Below are positions 18,123-27,099 of a stretch of 64,000 nucleotides of DNA, piece by piece (positions within the stretch are counted from its first letter, which is position 1; each line of letters starts with the position of its first letter). Made by a program: the position numbers and the translations under genes. The stretch is from Pseudodesulfovibrio aespoeensis Aspo-2 (GTDB taxonomy: Bacteria > Desulfobacterota > Desulfovibrionia > Desulfovibrionales > Desulfovibrionaceae). Under the pieces are notes generated by a model. The model did not search any database, was not told the DNA's origin, and saw only the letters and a list, made by a program, of their open reading frames with translations. The stretch spans positions 248,001-312,000 of the forward strand of contig NC_014844.1 of assembly GCF_000176915.2 (NCBI RefSeq), read 5' to 3'.

Positions 18123-19172
18123 TCATCTCCACCTGATCCGGTATTTAGTCAGGAACATGGCCACCAGCACGGCCAGCAGGCAGACTGCGGTGGTCACGTC
18201 CGCGATGTAGCTAGAGACATTGATGGCCCGGCTCATGGAATCGGCCCCGATGTAGACGACGGCCACGAACAGGGCCGAGGCCACCACGCCGAGCGGATGC
18301 AGGGCGGCGAGCATGGCCACGACAATGCCGGAGTAGCCGAAGCCGGGCGACAGGTCGAGGGTCAGGTAGCCCTTGACCCCGCAGAGTTCGGCCACGCCGG
18401 CCATGGCTGCCAGCCCGCCCGAGAGCAGGGCAGTGCGCACGGTGGCCGCACCCACGGGCATGCCTGCAAAGGCGCTGGCCCTGGGGCTCGCGCCCACGGC
18501 GCGGATCTCGAACCCCCAGGTGGTGGCGCGCATGAACCACCACACGCCAACGGCACAGGCCAGGGCGATGAAAAAGCCGAAATGCAGCCGGGTCTTGGCC
18601 AGGATGAGCGGGAGCATGGCCTCGTCCACCATGGGCGCGGCCTGGGGCCAGCCCATGGCCATGGGGTCTTTCCACGGCCCGAAGACAAGCCAGTTGACAA
18701 AAAGGATGACGATGAAATTGAGCAGCAGGGTGGTCACCACCTCGTCCACCTGGAGCCGGGTCTTGAGCAGGGTGGGGACGAGCAGGAGCAGCCCGCCGCC
18801 CATGGCCCCGGCCAGGAAGAGAGAGGGGATCATCAGATACGCGGGCATGGCGAACGGCCCGGTGCCGAGCCAGGTGGCGACGATGGCGCCCATGTAGAAC
18901 TGCCCCTCGCCGCCGATGTTCCAGAGCTTGGCGCGGAAGGCCACGGCAGCGGCCAGTCCGGTGAGAATGAGCGGGGTGGCGCGGGTCAGGGTCTCGCTGA
19001 TGGCGAACTTGGAGCCGAGCGCGCCCTGGAGCAGGAGCGCCCAGCCCTGCACGGGCGAGGCCCCGCCCCAGACCAGGAGCGCGGAACAGACGAGCATGGC
19101 TGCGCCCACGGCGATGACCGGGGCGAGCGCCCGCATGGCCAGGGAAACGGATTCGCGCGCTTCGAGCCTCAT
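18123..19172 (-). CDS. ABC transporter permease, BMP/nucleoside type (first permease)
   Basis: This 349-residue permease carries the longer N-terminus typical of the YufP-like partner. About nine to ten membrane segments are visible, with 'LWNIGGEGQFYMGAIVATW' and 'SPGFGYSGIVVAMLAALHP' as recognisable loops. It overlaps the ATPase gene by four bases (ATGA), so translation is coupled. It should form the pore as a heterodimer with the downstream permease. Confidence 0.88.
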   Translation of the reverse strand: MRLEARESVSLAMRALAPVIAVGAAMLVCSALLVWGGASPVQGWALLLQGALGSKFAISETLTRATPLILTGLAAAVAFRAKLWNIGGEGQFYMGAIVATWLGTGPFAMPAYLMIPSLFLAGAMGGGLLLLVPTLLKTRLQVDEVVTTLLLNFIVILFVNWLVFGPWKDPMAMGWPQAAPMVDEAMLPLILAKTRLHFGFFIALACAVGVWWFMRATTWGFEIRAVGASPRASAFAGMPVGAATVRTALLSGGLAAMAGVAELCGVKGYLTLDLSPGFGYSGIVVAMLAALHPLGVVASALFVAVVYIGADSMSRAINVSSYIADVTTAVCLLAVLVAMFLTKYRIRWR

Positions 19173-20722
19173 GGCCTGACCTCTGCCGCGCCGGGCATGG
19201 CGCGGTTGTCGGGCATGACGTGGTCGCCGGACATGAGCAGCCCCAGCTCGGCGCGGTCCACCTGGGCGGTGGGCACGGGCGCGGACAGGGAGCCCTGGTA
19301 CATGACCTGGATGCGGTCCGCCACCTGGAAGAGCTCGTCAAGGTCTTCGGAGATGAGGACCACGCCCGCGCCGCGCGCGGCAGCGTCGAGGAGCTGCTGG
19401 TGGACATAGGCCGTGGCCCCGACATCGAGCCCCCAGGTGGGCTGGTTGACCAGGATGACCGAGGGCGCGCCCGAGAGGACGCGGGCCAGGATGAGCTTTT
19501 GCATATTGCCGCCCGAGAGGGTGCGCACCGGCGCGTCGATGCCAGGACAGCGGACATCGAAGGCCTCGACGAGCTGCCGGGCGCGCGAGGCCAGGGCCTT
19601 GAAATTCATGATGCCGCGCCGGGCGAATCCGGGCAGCCGGTAGACCTCTGTGGCCAGGTTTTCGAGCACGGTCATGTCGGCCACCAGGCCCGTGCCGGTG
19701 CGGTCGTCCGGCACCCGGCCCACGCCAAGGGCGATCATGCCAGCCGGGCTGGGCGCGTGGACGCGCTGGCCGTGGATGACCATCTGGCCGTGGTGGGGGA
19801 CGATCAGCCCGGAGAGCAGGTCGGCCAGCTGGGTTTGCCCGTTGCCCGAGACCCCGGCGATGCCGAGGATTTCGTGGCTGTTCAGGTTGAGGTTGAGCCC
19901 GTCGAGGAGCGGCTTGTTCGTGTGGCCGCGCACGGTGATGGCGTCGAGGGAGAGAATCTCCCCGCCCTGCCGGGGCTCGGGGCGGCGCGTCCTGGGGATG
20001 TCACTGCCGACCATGGCCCGGGCCAGCTCGCCCGCCGTGGTCCCGGCTGTGGCCGACTCGAACACCACCCGGCCATGGCGCAGGACCACGCAGCGGTCCG
20101 AGGCGGCCATGACCTCGCGCAGCTTGTGGGTGATGAAGATGACCGAAAGCCCCTGGTCCACCAACTGGCGCAGGGTGGCGAAGAGATGCTCGGCCTCCTG
20201 GGGTGTGAGCACGGCGGTGGGCTCGTCAAGGATGAGGATGCGCGCATCGCGGAAAAGGGCCTTGAGGATTTCCACGCGCTGGCGCTCGCCCACGCAGAGC
20301 CGCCCGACCAGGGCCGAGGGGTGCACGCGCAGGCCGAAGCGGTCCATGAGCCCGGTCAGCCGGGCCAGGGCGGCGCGGGTGTCGCGGGCGGGCGAGAGCA
20401 GCGACTCGGTGCCGAGCATGATGTTGTCGAGCACGGTCATGTTGGCGGCCAGGGTGAAATGCTGGTGGACCATGCCCACCCCGGCGGCCAGGGCGGCGCG
20501 CGGCGTGCCCTGGGGCAGGGGGCGGCCAAAGACCTCGACCGTGCCGCTGTCGGCCACATAGTGGCCGAAGAGGATGGACATGAGCGTGGTCTTGCCCGCG
20601 CCGTTCTCGCCGAGCAGGGCGAGCATTTCGCCCTGGCGCAGGTGGAGCGTCACGTCCTGGTTGGCCGTCACGGACCCGAAGGTCTTGGTGATGCCGCAGA
20701 GCTTGAGCACGGGTTCGGTCAT
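19169..20722 (-). CDS. ABC transporter ATP-binding protein with two nucleotide-binding domains
   Basis: The 517-residue protein has two fused ABC domains, as in sugar and BMP-type nucleoside importers. Domain 1 has Walker A 'GENGAGKTT', a variant signature 'CVGERQRVEI' and Walker B 'ILILDEPTAVLTP'. Domain 2 has a degenerate Walker A 'GVSGNGQTQ' that lacks Lys, a good signature 'LSGGNMQKL' and 'ILVNQPTWGLD', where Asn replaces the Walker B acidic residue. Degeneration of the second site is usual for this class. It overlaps the next permease by four bases. Confidence 0.92.
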   Translation of the reverse strand: MTEPVLKLCGITKTFGSVTANQDVTLHLRQGEMLALLGENGAGKTTLMSILFGHYVADSGTVEVFGRPLPQGTPRAALAAGVGMVHQHFTLAANMTVLDNIMLGTESLLSPARDTRAALARLTGLMDRFGLRVHPSALVGRLCVGERQRVEILKALFRDARILILDEPTAVLTPQEAEHLFATLRQLVDQGLSVIFITHKLREVMAASDRCVVLRHGRVVFESATAGTTAGELARAMVGSDIPRTRRPEPRQGGEILSLDAITVRGHTNKPLLDGLNLNLNSHEILGIAGVSGNGQTQLADLLSGLIVPHHGQMVIHGQRVHAPSPAGMIALGVGRVPDDRTGTGLVADMTVLENLATEVYRLPGFARRGIMNFKALASRARQLVEAFDVRCPGIDAPVRTLSGGNMQKLILARVLSGAPSVILVNQPTWGLDVGATAYVHQQLLDAAARGAGVVLISEDLDELFQVADRIQVMYQGSLSAPVPTAQVDRAELGLLMSGDHVMPDNRAMPGAAEVRP

Positions 20723-20784
20723 GGGGCCCCTGGGCGCGGGATGGGCCGCCCCGCAAGGTGCGAGGCGGCCCGGTCATGCTGCGT

Positions 20785-21777
20785 CTAGAAGGTGGACTTG
20801 GGCTCGGAATCGTTGATCTCGACCACAAGGCTGCCGGACAGGATGGCCGCCCTGGTCTCCTCGACCTTGGCCTTGATGTCCGCCGGGATGGTTGCGTCGA
20901 ACTCGTAGTAGGGGGCGAGGGACGCGCCGCCTTTGCCCATCATGGTCCATTCGCGGTAGTCCTCGGCCTTGAACTCGCCCTTTTTGACCAGCTCTATGGC
21001 GTGGTTGAGGGCGGGTTCCATATGCCACAGGGCGGAGGTAACGACCACGTTCCTGCCGTTCTCCTCCTTGTTCATGTCGTTGACGTTGCCAAAGGCGATG
21101 ATGCCTTTTTCCCGGGCCGCGTCCACCACGCCGCCGCGCTCGGCGTAGAGCACGTCCACGCCGGACTCCACCTGGGCAAAGGCGAACTCCTTGGCCTTGG
21201 GCGGATCATACCAGGAGCCGATGAAGGAGACCTTGAACTCCACCGCCGGGTTGACGGATTTGGCCCCGGCCATGAAGGCGTGGAAGAGGCGGTTGACCTC
21301 GCCGATGGGGTAGCCGCCGACCATGCCGATCTTGTTGGTCTTGGTCATGGAGCCCGCGATCATGCCCATGAGGTAGCACGGCTCGTGGATGTAGTTGTCG
21401 AACACCGCGAGGTTGGTGCCGCGCGGGCCAAAGGAGTCACCCATCAGATAGGCCACCTGCGGGTAGTCGGCAGCGGCCTTGGTCACATCGCGGGAGATGC
21501 CGAAGGCCTCGCCCACCACGAGGTTGACGCCGTTTTCCGAATACTCGCGCATGACGCGGACATAGTCGGTGTTGGAGACCTTCTCGGAAAAGACGTACTC
21601 GATCTCGCCCGCGTCCGCGGCCTTTTGCAGGGCCTTGTGCAGGCAGGCGTCCCATTTCTGCTGGATGGGCTGGGTGTAGATGCCCGCCACTTTGATCTTG
21701 CCGGACGCCTGGGCCGCCCCGGCCAGGGTCGTGACCGCCAGACAGAGCACGGCGGCGATGGTCAGAAAGCGTTTCAT
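20785..21777 (-). CDS. BMP family ABC transporter substrate-binding protein
   Basis: The 330-residue protein begins with a classical signal peptide (MKRFLTIAAVLCLAVTTLAG, cleavage near AQAS) and continues with the BMP fold ('KIKVAGIYTQP', 'EYVFSEKVSNTDYV', 'GSMTKTNKIGMVGGYP'). Family members bind nucleosides, purines or, less often, other ligands. There is no lipobox Cys, so it is probably soluble in the periplasm. An upstream in-frame ATG at 21810 adds 11 charged residues; I chose 21777 because AGGAGAGG precedes it and the signal peptide starts there. Confidence 0.92.
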   Translation of the reverse strand: MKRFLTIAAVLCLAVTTLAGAAQASGKIKVAGIYTQPIQQKWDACLHKALQKAADAGEIEYVFSEKVSNTDYVRVMREYSENGVNLVVGEAFGISRDVTKAAADYPQVAYLMGDSFGPRGTNLAVFDNYIHEPCYLMGMIAGSMTKTNKIGMVGGYPIGEVNRLFHAFMAGAKSVNPAVEFKVSFIGSWYDPPKAKEFAFAQVESGVDVLYAERGGVVDAAREKGIIAFGNVNDMNKEENGRNVVVTSALWHMEPALNHAIELVKKGEFKAEDYREWTMMGKGGASLAPYYEFDATIPADIKAKVEETRAAILSGSLVVEINDSEPKSTF

Positions 21778-22074
21778 TGGGAATCCTCTCCTCGGTTGGG
21801 GTATGCGCATGGACCGCAGCGGTGTCGCCCAGGTGCGGCGTCACAGGAATGCAACGCTAATGCCAGAAATGCGGCACAGAGTAAATGGTACGGAAAACCG
21901 GGAGAATGAGGGATCAGGCGGGCGACTTCGCGTCAGTGCAGCGGGCAGTGCGGCGGTCAAGGTATGACAATAATGGAAGATTCCGGCCACGAAAATGGAC
22001 GGTTTTGACAAGGGCGTACACAACCCGGAGGCAGGGGAACGGCGGTCCGGGGCTGGCCCGGACCGCCGCAGGGA
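21778..22074. other. Gene-free upstream region of the BMP importer operon
   Basis: About 300 bases separate the binding-protein start from the htpG stop. The centre (about 21840-21990) is less GC-rich than its surroundings and probably holds the importer promoter. I looked for purine and TPP riboswitch cores on the operon strand and saw neither. The htpG-side end holds a hairpin (22041-22067). Confidence 0.5.
22041..22067 (-). terminator. Hairpin downstream of htpG
   Basis: GGCGGTCCGGG and CCCGGACCGCC form a perfect 11-bp stem with loop GCTGG, eight bases past the htpG stop. There is no U-tract after it on the htpG strand, so termination is plausible but not certain. Confidence 0.55.
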
Positions 22075-24000
22075 TTACTTTTTCGAATCCACGTACCAGC
22101 CGCTCGATTTGGTCAGCAGGTCCTGGACCCGGCCCACCAGGGCGTGGGGGTCGGTCAGGTAGCCTTCGAGCAGCAGGGCGGACTCGAAGAGCTGGTTGGC
22201 GGCCTGATCGATGAACGGATCAAGCGCGTCCTTCTCGAAGATGGTCAGCATGTTGCGCACCAGGGCGTGGTCCGGGTTGACCTCCAGCACCTTTTTGGGG
22301 ATGGAGGTGTCCTTGCTGATGACGCGCATGATCTTGTCCATGGAACTGGTGACGTTGCCGTCCGGGTTGGCCAGGCACACGGGCGAACCGGACAGCCGCC
22401 GGGACACCTTGACCTCGGTCACGGCCTCGCCCAGCACGTCCTTGATGCGGCTGAGGAGCTTGTCCAGGGTGGACTTCTGCTCGTCGTTCAGGGGCGCGGC
22501 CTGCTCGTCCTGCTCCAGGGTCTCGAACCCGTCGAGGGTGGCCATGTCGGCGTGTTCCGCCGCCACCAGGGCGTGGCCGTCAAAGTCGCGCAGGGCGTCC
22601 ATGACAAACTCGTCGATGGGCTCGAAGAGGTAGAGCACCTCAAGGCCCTTCTTGCGGAAGACCTCAAGGTGCGGGGAGAGGCCGAGCGCCTCGCGGCTGG
22701 GGCCGTAGGCGTAGTAGATTTCCTTCTGCCCCTCCCTGGCCCGCGACAGGTAGTCGGCGAACGAGGCCAGCCCCGTGGCCCCCGACGACGCCGAGGGGCT
22801 GGCCGAGGAGTTGAAGCGCACCAGCCGACCGAACTTGTCCTTGTTCAGGAAGTCCATGTACCCGGCCTTGAAGAGCGTGCCGTGGGCGTGCCAGAATTCG
22901 GCGTAGCGGTCCGCGTCGTCCTTGGCTATCTTCTCCAGGTTGTCGAGCACCTGCTTGACCAGGGTGGAGCTGATCTTGCGGATGAGCAGGTTGTCCTGAA
23001 GCGTTTCGCGCGAGATGTTCAGGGGCAGGTCCTCGGTGTCGACCACGCCCTTGATGAAGCCAAGATACTCGGGCAGCAGGTCCTTGTTCTGCTTCTCGAT
23101 GAGCACGCGGCGCACGTAGAGATCAAGCCCCCGGTTCTCGCGGTTCATGCCAAAGGGATCGCCGCCGGTTTTGGGCGTGAACATCAGGGCGTTGAACTGC
23201 ACGGGCGCGTCCACCGAGGTGTGCAGGGTGTCGAGCGGGTCCTCGGAGTCGTAGGTCAGGAACTTGTAGAACTCGGCGTACTGATCGCCTGTGATCTGGA
23301 ACTTGGGCTCGCGCCACAGGGCGGTGACCGTGTTGACGCGCTCGCCGTCCACCAGGATGGGAAAATTGATGAAGTTGGAGTGCTTCTTGATGACGGACTT
23401 GAGGTGCGCCGTGTTGGTGAACTGGGAGGCCAGATCCTCCTTGAGGCGGACCACGATGCGCGTGCCGCGCGCCATGGACTCGCCGCCGTTCTCGCCCGTG
23501 GCGTCGTCGATGTCCTGGAGCTTGTAGTCGTTCTTCCCGTCCGAGGTCCAGGCCACGGGCGCGGCGTCCGGCTCTATGGAGCGGGTGGTCACCTCCACCT
23601 CGTCGGCCACCATGTAGACCGAGTAGAAGCCCACGCCGAAACGGCCAATGAGGGCGTCGAGGGGGGCCTTGCCCTCCTGGGCCATGCGGGTCAGCTCGGC
23701 GGTGCCGGAGTGGGCGATGGTGCCGATGTTCTTCATCAGCTCGTCGCGGGTCATGCCCACGCCCGTGTCCGTGATGGTGATGGTCCTGGCGTCCTTGTCC
23801 GCCTCGATGCGGATTTCGAGCGGGGTGTCGTCCTGGCCGCCTTCGGCGGTGGTCATGAACCGGACCTTTTCCAGGGCGTCCGAGGCGTTGGACACCAGTT
23901 CGCGCAGGAATATCTCCTTGTTGGTGTAGAGCGAGTGGACCAGGATGTCGAGGAGTTGGCTGACCTCGGCCTTGAACTTGTGGGTGGTTTTTTTGCCCAT
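22075..24000 (-). CDS. htpG: Molecular chaperone HtpG (bacterial Hsp90)
   Basis: The 641-residue ATP-dependent chaperone shows all Hsp90 landmarks: 'LFLRELVSNASDALEK'-type ATP-lid start (here 'IFLRELVSNASDAL'), 'ITDTGVGMTRDEL', 'FGVGFYSVYMVADEV', and the middle-domain 'NISRETLQDN'. The C-terminal dimerisation domain is present. Residues 400-412 contain a Ser/Ala-rich stretch in the middle domain. GGAGG precedes ATG 24000. I saw no CIRCE element or clear sigma-32 promoter in the 115 bases upstream. Confidence 0.97.
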   Translation of the reverse strand: MGKKTTHKFKAEVSQLLDILVHSLYTNKEIFLRELVSNASDALEKVRFMTTAEGGQDDTPLEIRIEADKDARTITITDTGVGMTRDELMKNIGTIAHSGTAELTRMAQEGKAPLDALIGRFGVGFYSVYMVADEVEVTTRSIEPDAAPVAWTSDGKNDYKLQDIDDATGENGGESMARGTRIVVRLKEDLASQFTNTAHLKSVIKKHSNFINFPILVDGERVNTVTALWREPKFQITGDQYAEFYKFLTYDSEDPLDTLHTSVDAPVQFNALMFTPKTGGDPFGMNRENRGLDLYVRRVLIEKQNKDLLPEYLGFIKGVVDTEDLPLNISRETLQDNLLIRKISSTLVKQVLDNLEKIAKDDADRYAEFWHAHGTLFKAGYMDFLNKDKFGRLVRFNSSASPSASSGATGLASFADYLSRAREGQKEIYYAYGPSREALGLSPHLEVFRKKGLEVLYLFEPIDEFVMDALRDFDGHALVAAEHADMATLDGFETLEQDEQAAPLNDEQKSTLDKLLSRIKDVLGEAVTEVKVSRRLSGSPVCLANPDGNVTSSMDKIMRVISKDTSIPKKVLEVNPDHALVRNMLTIFEKDALDPFIDQAANQLFESALLLEGYLTDPHALVGRVQDLLTKSSGWYVDSKK

Positions 24001-24115
24001 TCAGGTATCCTCCAAAGGGTAATGTGCGCGGCCAACCGGCGGGCGCTCGGCCCGCGCGGCGGTGCGAAAATGGTATGGGGGTGGACCGGGAGGGGAAATC
24101 CCGGGTCACGCGGGG

Positions 24116-24736
24116 TTAGGTAGTCACGGAACGGATCTTGTCAAGGAGGTACTTCTCCATCTCGCGGCGGTCCTTGCGCAGCCGGACCATCTCGGCCTCC
24201 ATGATCCTGAGCTTTTCCTTGAGCAGCTCGTTCTCGCTCTTGAGCAGATGGGTCTCCTCCACCTGGGCGGTGATGCGCCGGGCCGCGTCCTCCAGCCCCT
24301 GGCGGACATCGGCCACGTCAGCCCCGCTGGCGCCGGACTCGCCTGCGGCCAGCACGCTGCGGATGCCCTCGCCCACACTCCGGGCGATCTCAAGCCCGAT
24401 GGCCGAGGCCATCTTCATGGCCGGTTCCATGGCCGACTCCATGGCAACGCCGACCATGGCCGGCGGCAGGGACGCGCCCACGGGCATGGCGTCGGCCTGG
24501 AGCGGAAAGGAGCGGGAGAGCTGGTCCATGACATCGCGGGCCGTATGGCCCTCCTTGAGCAGCCGCGAGATGGAGGCGAAGACCTCGATGGCCTCTGGCC
24601 GGAACCGCTTCTGCCGCCCGCGCCCCACGCTGGGCAGGTGCTGGGCGAACCGGTTCTTCCAGTAGTGGACCGTGGATTCGGGCAACTCCAACTCGCGGGC
24701 GATCTCCGCAACAGACAACACCTTCTTGCCGCTCAT
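24116..24736 (-). CDS. MerR-family-like HTH regulator with C-terminal coiled coil
   Basis: The 206-residue protein starts with a winged-helix MerR-type domain (residues about 5-70): 'VLSVAEIARELELPESTVHYWKNRF' followed by 'RFRPEAIEVFASISRLLKEG'. A linker rich in Ala, Met and Gly follows, and residues 150-200 form a likely coiled coil of charged heptads ('ENELLKEKLRIMEAEMVRLR'). This domain order is seen in plasmid-partition-like and stress regulators as well as true MerR proteins, so the effector is unknown. GGGGGAG precedes the ATG. It lies upstream of htpG in the same direction with a 115-base gap. Confidence 0.75.
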   Translation of the reverse strand: MSGKKVLSVAEIARELELPESTVHYWKNRFAQHLPSVGRGRQKRFRPEAIEVFASISRLLKEGHTARDVMDQLSRSFPLQADAMPVGASLPPAMVGVAMESAMEPAMKMASAIGLEIARSVGEGIRSVLAAGESGASGADVADVRQGLEDAARRITAQVEETHLLKSENELLKEKLRIMEAEMVRLRKDRREMEKYLLDKIRSVTT

Positions 24737-25131
24737 GGCTCACTCCCCCTTGCGTCACGTTGTTGTTCTTCATTGGAGTACAGAAAAATTCGCGTCATCT
24801 CAAGAAAAATATCGACTTATCCGTTTAATTTCACAGCGCTTTTATTCACACCGTGTTGTTGTGTCCGGAATTCTTGTATTTTTCTAGAGAATGTTGCGAG
24901 ATTTTGGGGCAGGCATCGGTCGCCTTGTCGGGCCGCCTTTGCGGTTGTCGGTTGCAGTTCCGGCCATGGATTGCGGTTGCCGGTGTTGGGCAGGGTCTGG
25001 GCCGTTGTGCGCGGCCCTGCCCCAGGCGTCTGGCCCGGCTGACGACCGGGCGGGCAGGTTCCCATTTGCGCCAGCAGGCGATTCCCGGTATAACCACGCC
25101 GCTGCCGCACTGAGCGGCGCAAGGGAGAAAG
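24737..25131. other. Gene-free divergent intergenic region
   Basis: The left part (about 24780-24900) is conspicuously AT-rich for this genome, and the rest returns to high GC. It carries the promoter of the MauE/DoxX-like gene at its right end and presumably that of the regulator at its left. Short open frames here show no family and no ribosome sites. Confidence 0.55.
25066..25094 (+). promoter_or_regulatory. Predicted sigma-70 promoter of the MauE/DoxX-like gene
   Basis: TTGCGC (25066-25071), a 17-base spacer and TATAAC (25089-25094) lie 37 bases before the ATG at 25132. A leader of about 30 bases with AAGGGAG follows, so this gene is a normal leadered contrast to the leaderless set. Confidence 0.5.
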
Positions 25132-25617
25132 ATGAAGAAAATCCCGGCCTCCAAGGTGGTGTCCCTTGTCCTCCGGCTCGCGCTGGGCGGCGTGTTCGTC
25201 TACGCGGGCGCGCTCAAGCTGCTCGATCCTGCCGCCTTTGCCCAGGCCATCGACGCCTACGGGCTGGTCAACTGGGGCACGGCCAAGTTCCTGGCCCGCG
25301 CCCTGCCCGTGATCGAGATTGCCTCGGGCGCGGGGCTCATCCTCGGCATCCGGGGCGCCTTGGGGTTGGTTGTCGCACAGTTGTTGGTGTTCCTGGCCGT
25401 GACCGCCTATGCCCTGCACCTGGGGCTCGACGTGGATTGCGGCTGCTTCGGGCCTGCCGCCGACTCCCCTGTCGGCTCTGCTGTGGACGAAATGGCCACC
25501 GGCTCCGGTTCGCTCGTCCAGACCCTTGTCCGCGACGTTCTCATGCTCATCGCCTGCCTGATCATCCACCGGCAGCAACGCGCTGCCCCCGGCGGCCAGG
25601 GCTTGGCAGGCTGCTGA
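25132..25617 (+). CDS. MauE/DoxX-like redox-associated membrane protein
   Basis: The 161-residue protein has four predicted membrane segments and starts 'SLVLRLALGGVFVYAGALKLLDP', the pattern of the DoxX/MauE group. The 'DVDCGCFGP' motif between segments 3 and 4 is characteristic of MauE-like proteins, whose relatives assist disulfide-bond formation or thioredoxin-like partners at the membrane. A thioredoxin partner is not adjacent. ATG 25132 follows AAGGGAG. It may act with a redox protein encoded elsewhere; its actual role is unknown. Confidence 0.8.
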   Translation: MKKIPASKVVSLVLRLALGGVFVYAGALKLLDPAAFAQAIDAYGLVNWGTAKFLARALPVIEIASGAGLILGIRGALGLVVAQLLVFLAVTAYALHLGLDVDCGCFGPAADSPVGSAVDEMATGSGSLVQTLVRDVLMLIACLIIHRQQRAAPGGQGLAGC

Positions 25618-25762
25618 AAAATCCGAGAGCTGCCAGGGCGAATCAACCCCTCGCGTACAGGAAGCGCCTTGGGCCTGCGAAAAAAGTTCCAAGGGGCAGT
25701 TGAATCCATCAGTCCCGGCGGAGCGGCTTTTCGCCATCCTTCCCACGCGCCGCACCAATCGG

Positions 25763-27097
25763 TCAGAATCCGATACGCACATACTCCCGGTCGAGCCGGT
25801 TGATCAGCTGGATGTAGCGGGAGTTGCCCTTGAGCTGGGCGTCCTCCACGATCTGGTAGCCGTGGCTTTTGCAGTCGCGGCAGGCGTTGATGGGGATTTC
25901 CACGCCAAGGCACAGGGGGCCGGAGTCCGCCCTGGTCTCGATCTTGAGCAGCCCCCGGCAGTGGTCGCACAGGAACAGGGTCTCCTGCTGCACCTCGTTG
26001 ATACCGTCGGTGTCGTAGTAGACCTGCCGCTGCCTGACGAGTTTGTTGCCCGACAGTATCCCCTGGCTGACATCCCCCTTGGGATTGTAGGCTGGGGGGT
26101 TGAAGTAGAGGCTGGGCAACTGCTTGCACAGCTCCTCGATGTAGGCGGTGGTGCGGGCGTCCTGGCGGATGCGTTCGGCGTTGTAGTTGGGCTCGCGGAC
26201 GTGGGAGTAGTCCACCCCGGCCATGGCCAGGCACAGGCCCAGGTTGATGTAGGGCAGGGCGCCCTGGATGGAGTAGCCGCCTTCGAGCACGGCGATGTCC
26301 GGCTTGAGCATCTCGCTGAGGGCCGCGTAGCCCTGGGCCGAGAAGTTCATGTCCGTGATCGGGTCGGTGAAGTGGTTGTCCTGCCCGGCGGAGTTGATGA
26401 TCAGGTCGGGCTTGAAGTCTTCGAGGATGGGCATGACCACGCGCTCCATGGTCATGAGGAATCCCTCGTCCGAGGTGTTTGGCGGCAGCGGGATGTTCAG
26501 GGTGCGGCCCATGGCCCTTGGCCCGCCCAGCTCCTGGGGGAAGCCGGAGCCGGGGTAGAGGGTGCGCCCGTCCTGGTGCAGGGAGATGAACAGGGTGTCC
26601 GGGTCGTGCCAGTAGACATCCTGGGTGCCGTCGCCGTGGTGGCAGTCGGTATCCACGATGGCCACGCGCTTGTGGCCGTATTGTTCGCGGATGTGCTCGA
26701 TCATGACGGCTTCGATGTTGATGTTGCAGAAGCCGCGCGCGCCGTGGACCACCTTCATGGCGTGGTGGCCGGGCGGCCTGACCATGGCAAAGGCGCGGTC
26801 GCACTCGCCCTGCATGACGAGATCGGCGGCCTTCATGGCCCCGCCCGCCGAGATGAGGTGCGAGCGGGTGGTCACCGCGCTGACCTCGGGAAAACAGAAG
26901 TGGACGCGCTCCACGTCCTCGACGGCGGCCACGTCGGGCTTGTGCTCGGTGACGCCCTCGATGTCGAAGAGCCCTTCCTCGCGCAGCTGGTCCTGGGTGT
27001 AGAGCAGCCGCTCCTGGCGTTCGGGATGGGTGGGCGATATGGCCCAGTCAAAGGCCGGGAAAAAGACGATCCCCAGGGATTTATCCGCCTTGAGCAT
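25763..27097 (-). CDS. Histone deacetylase superfamily protein (AcuC/AphA-like) with C-terminal CxxC pairs
   Basis: The 444-residue protein has the arginase-fold deacetylase core: the His pair in 'RPPGHHAMK', Zn ligands in 'VDTDCHHGDGTQD' and 'SAGQDNHFTDP', and the catalytic Tyr in 'EGGYSIQG'. Bacterial members deacetylate small molecules such as acetylpolyamines or act on acetyl-CoA synthetase. Beyond the core, about residues 370-440 carry 'LCDHCRG' and 'ACRDCKSHG', a probable zinc ribbon not seen in simple members. ATG 27097 follows GGAGGG, two bases after the hydantoinase stop, so the pair is cotranslated. Confidence 0.85.
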   Translation of the reverse strand: MLKADKSLGIVFFPAFDWAISPTHPERQERLLYTQDQLREEGLFDIEGVTEHKPDVAAVEDVERVHFCFPEVSAVTTRSHLISAGGAMKAADLVMQGECDRAFAMVRPPGHHAMKVVHGARGFCNINIEAVMIEHIREQYGHKRVAIVDTDCHHGDGTQDVYWHDPDTLFISLHQDGRTLYPGSGFPQELGGPRAMGRTLNIPLPPNTSDEGFLMTMERVVMPILEDFKPDLIINSAGQDNHFTDPITDMNFSAQGYAALSEMLKPDIAVLEGGYSIQGALPYINLGLCLAMAGVDYSHVREPNYNAERIRQDARTTAYIEELCKQLPSLYFNPPAYNPKGDVSQGILSGNKLVRQRQVYYDTDGINEVQQETLFLCDHCRGLLKIETRADSGPLCLGVEIPINACRDCKSHGYQIVEDAQLKGNSRYIQLINRLDREYVRIGF

Positions 27098-27099
27098 GA

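Noticed and set aside
21778..22040. Purine or TPP riboswitch before the BMP importer
   Set aside because: Neither core was recognised on the importer strand. An Infernal scan would settle it.
25618..25762. Possible insertion-sequence remnant after the MauE-like gene
   Set aside because: The tract resembles the ends of some repeated elements by memory, but no inverted repeat or transposase segment could be shown.
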